This document shows, in pieces, positions 15,236 to 20,259 of a stretch of 20,259 nucleotides of DNA; position 1 is the stretch's first letter; each line of letters opens with the position of its first letter. The notes beneath the pieces are model-generated. The model had not been told where the DNA came from, did no database searches, and was given only the letters and a program-made list of their open reading frames with translations. The translations under genes and the position numbers were made by a program. The DNA comes from an uncultured Collinsella sp. (GTDB taxonomy: Bacteria > Actinomycetota > Coriobacteriia > Coriobacteriales > Coriobacteriaceae): the NCBI GenBank assembly GCA_900542125.1, contig UQMO01000040.1, positions 1 to 20,259 on the forward strand. Reading direction: 5' to 3'.

Positions 15236-15302
15236 AGTTGCGGTGAAATACGGACTGTTTTACAAGCTGGAAGCCTGAAACAGTCCGTATATCACCGCAA
15301 CT
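15236..15302. repeat. Palindromic repeat, family A, copy 2
   Basis: Arms 15236-15260 and 15278-15302 pair over 25 nt with one A-A mismatch, in the same place as in the copy at 2907. The 23-nt stretch starting TTGCGGTGAAATACGG is identical in both copies. The loop (15261-15277) is different. It lies 14 nt after the folC stop. Confidence 0.85.
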
Positions 15303-15307
15303 CAAAA

Positions 15308-15339
15308 GCAGCCAATTCGGGACGGGGCTTTTTGGCTGC
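15308..15339 (+). repeat. Family C hairpin, copy 1 (terminator-like)
   Basis: GCAGCCAA (15308-15315) pairs with TTGGCTGC (15332-15339). The loop holds GGGACGGGGCTTT. An alternative fold AGCC/GGCT is followed directly by a run of T, so it may serve as a folC terminator. Related sequences occur at 16777-16808 and 17107-17135 on the opposite strand. Confidence 0.55.
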
Positions 15340-15363
15340 CCTGTGCCCCGAGTTGACTCGCTT

Positions 15364-15523
15364 GCCACGAAATGGGCCTATTTACTACCTTTTACCGACT
15401 ACCCTCGACCACACGGAACATTGCGAAATTAAAACCGCAGGTAGAAGGCTTGCGGATTTTGCGAAAAGTCGGTTATGGTCGACCCGTGCGGGTTAAACGT
15501 AGTAGATAGGCCGTTTTTGTGGC
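15364..15523. repeat. Long imperfect palindrome, family B, copy 1
   Basis: 160 nt in a 348-nt gap without a gene (15222-15569). Aligned without gaps, the outer 46 nt on each side (15364-15409 against 15478-15523) give 34 Watson-Crick and 2 G-T pairs. Near the axis is the 23-nt core at 15423-15445, containing GAAATTAAAACCGCAGG, identical to 16869-16891. TCGACCA (15405-15411) pairs with TGGTCGA (15476-15482). No coding potential or U-tract is evident. Confidence 0.75.
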
Positions 15524-15536
15524 GGCATTCGTGTGA

Positions 15537-15565
15537 TGCGGCAAAGGGGCTGTCCCTTTGCCGCA
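15537..15565 (-). repeat. REP-like hairpin at the 3' end of the peptidase gene
   Basis: Perfect 12-bp stem TGCGGCAAAGGG (15537-15548) with CCCTTTGCCGCA (15554-15565), loop GCTGT. It lies four nt beyond the stop codon of the - strand peptidase gene. No U-tract follows on the - strand, so it is more likely a REP-type palindrome or 3' stability element than a classical terminator. Confidence 0.55.
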
Positions 15566-15569
15566 TTGC

Positions 15570-16658
15570 CTAGTCTAGGCGGATCGGATCGTGAGGGTAG
15601 GCGTTGAGAATCTCGACGCCGGTCTCGGTCACCAGGGCCAGGTCCTCGATGCGGACGCCGGTGCGGCCGGGGAGGTAGATGCCCGGCTCGATGGAGAAGG
15701 TCATGCCCGGCTCGACAACCTGCTCGTTGACGAGCGAGACGTCGCCAGGCTCGTGATCCTGCAGGCCAATCGAATGTCCCAGGCGGTGCGTAAAGTACCG
15801 CCCGTAGCCTGCGTCTTCAATCACATCGCGCGCGGCACGGTCCAGGTCGCACATGCGCGCGCCCGGTGCGATGAGCGCCTCGGCGGCCTCGTTGGCGCGG
15901 CGCACGATATCGTAGATGCGAGCCGTCTCCTCGTCCGGCTCGCCCCAAAAGAACGTGCGCGTCATGTCCGAGCAGTAGTTGCAGCGGCGTCCGCCGATGT
16001 CGAACAGCACCACGTCGCCGCGCTTGAGCACGGTGTCGTCGGGCTCGTGGTGCGGGTCGCCGGCGTTGGCGCCAAAACTCACGATGGGCGGAAAGCTAAA
16101 GCCCTCGCAGCCGTGCTTGCGATACAAGCCGAGCATCTGGTCGGCAATCTCGCGTTCCGTCCCGCCCTCGTGGACGAGCTTGATGGCATCGGCCATCACG
16201 GCGTCGTTAGCAGCTGAGGACACGCGCATGAGCTCCTGCTCGGCGGCATCCTTGTGGGTGCGCGCGGAGGTGACGGCAAAGTCGCCCAGGAAAAACTCAC
16301 TCGCAGCATGGCGCTCCATGAGCGGCATCAAAAAGCCGGAGCGCATGACGGTGTCGATGCCGAGCGGTTTGGTCGGATCGATCTCGCGCGCGATGGCGTC
16401 GGCCACGATGTCGGTATCGGTGTGATAGGCGACGCGGGCATTGTCATACTCGGGCAGCTGATGCAGGGCGTTGACCAAGATCACGGGCTCGCTGCCGCGC
16501 GCGAGCAGCACGCCGCAAAAACGCTCGAACATATCGGCATAAAAGCCGGTCAGGTAATAAATCGACCACGGGTCGTTTACAAGTAGCTGCGCGCCGGGGT
16601 GCTGAGCCTCGAGCGCATCGAGCACGCGCGCCACGCGCTGGTCATCGACATGTGCCAT
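15570..16658 (-). CDS. M24-family Xaa-Pro peptidase
   Basis: Pita-bread metallopeptidase (362 aa) of the creatinase/prolidase group, which cleaves Xaa-Pro bonds in peptides in the cytosol. The N-terminal creatinase-like domain (about 1-135) has no catalytic role. The C-terminal M24 domain keeps all five metal ligands: Asp220 (LFDIGG), Asp231 (CSDMTRTF), His295 (HRLGHSIG), Glu324 (FSIEPGIY) and Glu338 (VRIEDLAL), so it should be active with two metals. Start ATG at 16658 is preceded on the - strand by AAAGGA six nt away. The frame stays open upstream, but those residues are not family-like. Whether it is a dipeptidase (PepQ) or an aminopeptidase cannot be decided from the sequence alone. The gene stands alone, with repeat-filled gaps on both sides. 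Confidence 0.92.
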   Translation of the reverse strand: MAHVDDQRVARVLDALEAQHPGAQLLVNDPWSIYYLTGFYADMFERFCGVLLARGSEPVILVNALHQLPEYDNARVAYHTDTDIVADAIAREIDPTKPLGIDTVMRSGFLMPLMERHAASEFFLGDFAVTSARTHKDAAEQELMRVSSAANDAVMADAIKLVHEGGTEREIADQMLGLYRKHGCEGFSFPPIVSFGANAGDPHHEPDDTVLKRGDVVLFDIGGRRCNYCSDMTRTFFWGEPDEETARIYDIVRRANEAAEALIAPGARMCDLDRAARDVIEDAGYGRYFTHRLGHSIGLQDHEPGDVSLVNEQVVEPGMTFSIEPGIYLPGRTGVRIEDLALVTETGVEILNAYPHDPIRLD

Positions 16659-16709
16659 GAAACATCCTTTCGCTAGGTTGCCACCATGGTATCCCATGCC
16701 CGGCAGCTA

Positions 16710-16757
16710 GGGACGTTCCTTTTATGCCGGCACTTCGGGACGCTCCTTGGCATGGCT
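16710..16757. repeat. REP-like GGGACGTTCCTTTT / GGGACGCTCCTT pair
   Basis: Two similar motifs in tandem upstream of the peptidase gene: GGGACGTTCCTTTTATGCCG and then GGGACGCTCCTTGGCATGG. ATGCC (16724-16728) can pair with GGCAT (16749-16753). This resembles the GGGACGGTTCC-type extragenic palindromes of many gut Gram-positives. The peptidase promoter must lie in or near this region; no clear boxes were found. Confidence 0.4.
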
Positions 16758-16776
16758 AACCTGGCAAGCAGTAAAA

Positions 16777-16808
16777 GTAGCTAAAAGAGGCCCGTCCCAA
16801 ATGGGCTG
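16777..16808 (-). repeat. Family C hairpin, copy 2
   Basis: Read on the - strand: CAGCCCATTTGGGACGGGCC followed by TCTTTTAGC. GCCC pairs with GGGC, then comes a T-rich run. It is clearly related to 15308-15339 and to 17107-17135. It directly abuts the family B palindrome at 16809. Confidence 0.5.
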
Positions 16809-16970
16809 GTTTCAAAAGTATGGCGGATTACGGGGCTGGACCTGCATTACTTGACCATGGGAAAAATCGCGAAATTAAAACCGCAGGTAGATGACTTATC
16901 AAAAATCGAAAATTGCCGGTATGGATGGGGTTCTCCGAATCAGCCCCGTAATCCGGCATAGTTTTGAAAT
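16809..16970. repeat. Long palindrome, family B, copy 2
   Basis: 162 nt within a 479-nt gap without a gene (16659-17137). Outer arms 16809-16838 and 16941-16970 give 27 Watson-Crick and one G-T pair out of 30. The 23-nt core at 16869-16891 is identical to copy 1 and ends 1.5 nt past the symmetry axis, exactly as in copy 1. Inside the arms TTGACCA (16851-16857) again lies in the position seen in copy 1. The outer arm sequences of the two copies are otherwise unlike. Confidence 0.8.
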
Positions 16971-17013
16971 GGCACTAAAGTGGGCACAGGCTAAATACCG
17001 ATCCCAAGGCAAG

Positions 17014-17077
17014 TTGCGGTGGAATGGTTCCTGGATGCCGGGGTTTTTGGGGGAAATCAGGAACTATTTCACCGCAA
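17014..17077. repeat. Palindromic repeat, family A, copy 3 (diverged)
   Basis: Arms 17014-17033 and 17058-17077 pair at all 20 positions if two G-T pairs are allowed. The basal 13 nt (TTGCGGTGAAATA on the - strand) match copies 1 and 2; the upper stem (GTTCCTG/CAGGAAC) is different but still paired. The remaining bases to the DUF1667 gene hold the family C hairpin at 17107. Confidence 0.65.
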
Positions 17078-17106
17078 TTGAGGAGGGGCGGGGTGGATGG
17101 CGGGGT

Positions 17107-17135
17107 AGCTAAAAGAGCCCCGTCCTAAATTAGCT
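17107..17135 (-). repeat. Family C hairpin, copy 3 (after DUF1667 gene)
   Basis: AGCTAA (17107-17112) pairs with TTAGCT (17130-17135). Read on the - strand the loop is TTTAGGACGGGGCTCTT. It begins two nt after the stop codon of the DUF1667 gene, the same relative orientation to the upstream gene as copy 1 has to folC. A role as terminator of the three-gene cluster is possible. Confidence 0.5.
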
Positions 17136-17137
17136 GT

Positions 17138-17536
17138 TTAGGCTGGGTCGATGTCCATGCTGGCGACTAGGTTGATGTTGGTGTCTAGGAGGTTGGGGAG
17201 GATTATGTCGCCCATGTGGATGGGGGCGTTGACGACTAAGCCACGGATGAGAGCCATGGCTTGGGCGTGGAGTTCGAGCGGGATGGCCTCGGCTGTGCGT
17301 ACGGGGAGCAGAACTTCGTCGCCGCCGGAGACGGCTACGGTGGTGGTGAGTACTCGCATGGGGCAGGTGAGCTCCTGATGCGCGAACTTATCGCCGCGTG
17401 GGCAGCTGTTGCCGGTCACGCGGCGCACCTCCGCCACGTGGCCATCGGCGTCGCGCTCGACTTCCACGGCCAGGAGGCATTCGGACGGGCAGGTGGTGCA
17501 GTTGAACCGCAGTGTCTCAGTCGCGTTGTCACTCAT
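17138..17536 (-). CDS. DUF1667 (COG3862-type) CxxC protein
   Basis: Small 132-aa protein with conserved cysteines: CTTCPSEC (C13, C16, C20), NSCPRG (C45) and TCPMRV (C58). This pattern is typical of DUF1667 proteins, which accompany GlpA-like dehydrogenases in many anaerobes and may carry an Fe-S centre. Function is not established. Start ATG at 17536 has AGGAGG eight nt upstream on the - strand, inside the end of the preceding oxidoreductase gene, whose stop is four nt away. It is the last gene of the three-gene cluster. Confidence 0.88.
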   Translation of the reverse strand: MSDNATETLRFNCTTCPSECLLAVEVERDADGHVAEVRRVTGNSCPRGDKFAHQELTCPMRVLTTTVAVSGGDEVLLPVRTAEAIPLELHAQAMALIRGLVVNAPIHMGDIILPNLLDTNINLVASMDIDPA

Positions 17537-17540
17537 GGCC

Positions 17541-18932
17541 TTATGCCTCCTCTACGGGATCGACGGACAGGACGATTTCACTTGCGCCCAGATCGAGCGC
17601 CTGCTGAATCACCTTCGCCGGCAGCGGGAAACTCTCCATGACGCTTGGCTTAAACGGACGGACTTTGCCGGCAAATAATTCTTCGCCGTTAACCAGGAGG
17701 CGCACTCGGGCGGCATCGACTGGCCGGCGCACGCGGAAGTTGACCTTGGTGAGCGCCGCGGCCGTGATGCGTCCCGGCAGTGCGTAGCCGGCAATGCCGG
17801 CGGGGGAGACCGCGAGCTCGCAACTCGCGCTCACGGCGTCCGTCCCAGCGCCCGTGCCGCTACTCAACGCCCATGCCGCCGCAGCCGCGCCGGCGCGCTC
17901 GGACTCGGTCGTTACGTTATCGGCCAGATCGTGCACGTGCAGAACGTTGCCGCAGGCAAATATGCCCGGCACGCCCGTCTGCAGGCTCTGGTCCACCACG
18001 GCGCCGCGTGTGCGTGGGTCCAACTCAACGCCGGCGCCCACCGAAAGCTCGTTCTCGGGAATCAAGCCCACCGAAAGCAGCAGCGTGTCGCACGGAACAA
18101 TGCGCTCGGTCCCCGGAATGGGCGCCAGGTGCTCGTCGACCTGGCTCACCTCGACGGCCCCCACGCGGTCGTGCCCGATTACGCGCGTGACCGTGGTCGA
18201 CAGATGCAGTGGAATGCCAAAATCGTCCAGGCAGTTTTTGACGTTGCGGCGCAGGCCGTTGGCGTACGGCATGAGCTCGTACACCCCCTCGACGGAAATC
18301 CCCTCGAGCGTGCAACGGCGCGCCATGATCAGCCCGATGTCGCCTGAGCCTAAAATGACGGCTCGCGAGCCGGGTTTGAGGTTTTCGATATTGATGTATC
18401 GCTGCGCCAAGCCGGCCGTAAACACGCCGGCGGGACGGCTGCCGGGAATCTTGATCTCGCTGCGGGTACGCTCACGGCAACCCATGGCAAGGACGACCGC
18501 ACGTCCGGCGAGCTGCAGCATGCCGGCGGGATTCATGAGCGTGACGGTGTGAATCGCGGCGTTGCCCGCGCCCGAGTCATCCGCCGCATCCGCGTCCCCG
18601 TCAATCCCAATCACCATGCTGTCCAAGAACAGCGCAATGTCGGTCTCGCGCACCTGGTCGATAAAGCGCTGCGCGTACTCGGGACCGGTGAGCTCCTGCT
18701 TAAAGTGCGAAAGCCCAAAACCGGGGTGGATGCACTGGCGGAGAATTCCGCCCAGATGCTGCTCGCGCTCCACGATGGCCGCGCGTGCGCCGGCCTTGTG
18801 CGCGGCGAGAGCTGCCGCCATGCCGGCGGGTCCGCCACCGATAACGACCACGTCGAAGGCCTGCATCGGCACGCCACCCGCGGCAGCAATCATGACGTCT
18901 CGTCCAGCGTCCATCTCGATATCCGTCGCCAT
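17541..18932 (-). CDS. FAD/NAD(P)-dependent oxidoreductase (GlpA-cluster partner)
   Basis: Pyridine nucleotide-disulfide oxidoreductase-like flavoprotein (463 aa). It has the FAD-binding IGGGPAG (31-37), GGILRQCIHPGFG with conserved Cys67, ELTGPEYAQRF, the second Rossmann motif GSGDIG (195-200) for NAD(P)H, and the late FAD motif GIFACGNVLHVHD. This family pairs with GlpA-like and DUF1667 proteins and probably relays electrons between the dehydrogenase flavin and a nucleotide or quinone partner; this is inferred. ATG 18932 follows the stop of the upstream gene by one base and has AAGGGGG about ten nt upstream. It adds about 22 residues before the Rossmann fold, so ATG 18866 (MQAFDVVVIGG) is an alternative start. 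Confidence 0.88.
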   Translation of the reverse strand: MATDIEMDAGRDVMIAAAGGVPMQAFDVVVIGGGPAGMAAALAAHKAGARAAIVEREQHLGGILRQCIHPGFGLSHFKQELTGPEYAQRFIDQVRETDIALFLDSMVIGIDGDADAADDSGAGNAAIHTVTLMNPAGMLQLAGRAVVLAMGCRERTRSEIKIPGSRPAGVFTAGLAQRYINIENLKPGSRAVILGSGDIGLIMARRCTLEGISVEGVYELMPYANGLRRNVKNCLDDFGIPLHLSTTVTRVIGHDRVGAVEVSQVDEHLAPIPGTERIVPCDTLLLSVGLIPENELSVGAGVELDPRTRGAVVDQSLQTGVPGIFACGNVLHVHDLADNVTTESERAGAAAAAWALSSGTGAGTDAVSASCELAVSPAGIAGYALPGRITAAALTKVNFRVRRPVDAARVRLLVNGEELFAGKVRPFKPSVMESFPLPAKVIQQALDLGASEIVLSVDPVEEA

Positions 18933-18933
18933 C

Positions 18934-20217
18934 CTAGCGCACCCCCTTCAGCGGTCCCTCAACCAACCAAGATCCGGTATCCTCTAACAACACCTCGCTG
19001 GGGTCGCAGCCCAGCTCGCGGGCAAGAATCGTCACCACGCGGCTCTGGCAAAAGCCGCTTTGGCACCGGCCCATGCCGGCACGACAGCGGCGCTTGACGC
19101 CCTCGACCGAAACCGCGCCCGGTCGGCGTCGGATCGAGGCCGCAATCTCGGCTTCGGGCACTGTCTCACAGCGGCAGACAATCTGCCCCCACGCGGATCG
19201 GACTCGATCAGCTCCTCCTTGCGCGCAAGCGGTGCGCGGTCAAAGTCGTCCGGCGCGCGGCGAATTGGGTTCCAGTCCGCCCGCTCGTGCAGCTCCACGC
19301 CCGCCTCACGCATCACAAGCTCCATGCGCTCGGCAATGGCCGGTGCGCTTGCCACGCCCGGCGACTGAATGCCCGCCGCCTGGAAAAGCCCCGGCACAAC
19401 GGCCGACTGTCCAATAAAGAAGTCGTTCGTTCCCTGAATGACCGGGCGCCCGCCGGCAAATGCGCGCACCACGCGACGCGTGTCCAGATCGGGCACCAGC
19501 TTGCGCGCGCCGGTCAGGAGCGCGTTGATATCGGTCGCGTAGGTCTGTGTATCGCCCGGCTCGCGCACAGCGGCGGTTGCGGTAATCACGGTGTTGCCGT
19601 GCACGGTGCCCGTCACGATAACGCCCTTCGACACCGGCGTCGGCACGGGGTAGAGCGGCATGAGCGTGCGCGGCTCCTTGTCCAGCACCACGATGTTGCC
19701 CTGACGCCAGACCATCTGGAACTCCTCGGCGCCCGCCATATGCGAGATGTCGGCGGCGCCGTTGCCCGCGGCGTTGATCAAATAGCGACAGCGCACATCG
19801 CCTGCGGGCGTTGCCAGTGTAAAGCGCGCGGCTTTGTCATCCGAGCCGACAACTTTAATTGCCTCCACTGGCGCAGACCGCATAAATGTCACGCCGTTGG
19901 CAACCGCGTTTTCCAGCGCGGCAATGGCCACTTCAAACGGGTCAACGTAACCAGTCGAAGGGCACCATAGTGCGCACGTGGCCTGGGCACTCGCGCGCGG
20001 CTCCAGCTCGTGGATGCGCTCTGGGCCGATAATCGCCAGCTCGGGAACGCCGTTGGCCAGGCCATTCTGGCGCAGCTTCTCCAGGCGTGCGCGGTCTTCG
20101 CCGTTAAACCCCAGCACCATCGATCCGGTGCGGCGGAATAAAAAGCCGAGTTCCTGAGCCCATGTGCCATATAGCTCACAACCACGGGCGTTGACCTGCG
20201 CCTTTACGGTGCCTGGT
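18934..20217 (-). CDS. GlpA-like FAD dehydrogenase, 5'-partial and frameshifted
   Basis: DAO-fold FAD dehydrogenase related to anaerobic glycerol-3-phosphate dehydrogenase A and L-2-hydroxyglutarate oxidase. The N-terminus, with the FAD-binding GxGxxG, is cut off by the contig end. The residue string MCIRDR before PGTVKAQV is adapter. Present: the substrate/FAD domain with YVDPFEVA, LINAAGNGA and LFQAAGIQSPGVASAPAIAE. The reading frame breaks at a C5 run (19186-19190; G5 on the coding strand): upstream reads ESDPR, and the downstream frame continues QIVCRCETVPEAEI to RCRAGMGRCQSGFC, a BFD-like [2Fe-2S] domain, and stops at 18934. One missing base restores a normal ESDPRxGQIVCRCE junction. So the real gene probably runs through to 18934 and couples to the next gene (1-nt gap). 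Whether the indel is real or an assembly error is open. Confidence 0.85.
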
Positions 20218-20259
20218 CTGTCTCTTATACACAACTGACGCTGCCGACGAAGGCTTAGG
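20218..20259 (+). other. Nextera i5 adapter and index (artefact)
   Basis: Not genomic. Positions 20218-20250 match the reverse complement of the Nextera read-1 adapter (begins CTGTCTCTTATACACA, ends GACGCTGCCGACGA) with one mismatch at 20234 (A for T). Positions 20251-20258 (AGGCTTAG) sit where the reverse-complemented i5 index belongs. It creates a false N-terminal MCIRDR on the - strand gene. Confidence 0.96.

Noticed and set aside
16891..17112. 73-codon open frame on the + strand starting MTYQKSKIAG
   Set aside because: It lies entirely across family B, A and C repeats, has no ribosome-binding site and no family-like sequence; chance frame.
1..20259. CRISPR array, prophage or insertion sequence
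   Set aside because: No regularly spaced direct repeats, transposase, integrase or phage genes were found in the window.

Overview
The window looks like a contig from a G+C-rich gut actinobacterium of the Coriobacteriia, most likely Collinsella or a close relative. This is inferred from base composition, the dense anaerobe-type gene content and the gene order (tig-clpP-clpX-valS-folC, with a three-gene GlpA-like/oxidoreductase/DUF1667 cluster). No database search was possible. Both ends are not genomic. Positions 1-47 and 20218-20259 are Illumina Nextera adapter plus index sequence, so the biological sequence is about 48-20217.

Layout on the + strand: mobA-type molybdenum cofactor guanylyltransferase and a Cys-rich DUF3343 protein (175-1218); NADP-type glutamate dehydrogenase gdhA (1475-2830) with a terminator; an overlapping pair encoding the FAD subunit and a fused [2Fe-2S]/molybdopterin subunit of a xanthine dehydrogenase-family hydroxylase (3061-6806); tRNA-Leu(UAG) (6947-7030); trigger factor, ClpP and ClpX (7122-10617), a protein folding and proteolysis block; valS (10903-13599) and folC (13878-15221). 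On the - strand: an M24 Xaa-Pro peptidase (15570-16658), then a tight cluster read from the right edge: a GlpA-like FAD dehydrogenase (5' end missing, frameshifted), an FAD/NAD(P) oxidoreductase and a DUF1667 protein (17138-20217).

Functional links: the molybdenum cofactor enzyme, the DUF3343 protein (a family described as putative Se/S carrier) and the XdhD-like hydroxylase fit a molybdenum, perhaps selenium-dependent, hydroxylase module. The last three genes probably form one redox complex that oxidises a hydroxy-acid or glycerol-3-phosphate-like substrate.

The most unusual content is intergenic. At least four families of structured repeats fill the gaps. Family D is an inverted pair flanking valS. 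It has a nearly identical 49-50 nt core with compensatory base-pair changes, enclosed by long self-complementary arms whose sequence is different at each site. Family B has two copies of about 160 nt. They share an identical 23-nt core placed at the same distance from the symmetry axis, again inside divergent but self-complementary arms. Family A has three TTGCGGTGAAATA hairpins. Family C has three short AGCC/GGACGGGGCT hairpins. Families A, B and C are packed together in the gaps on both sides of the Xaa-Pro peptidase gene. I do not recognise any of these as a named element.
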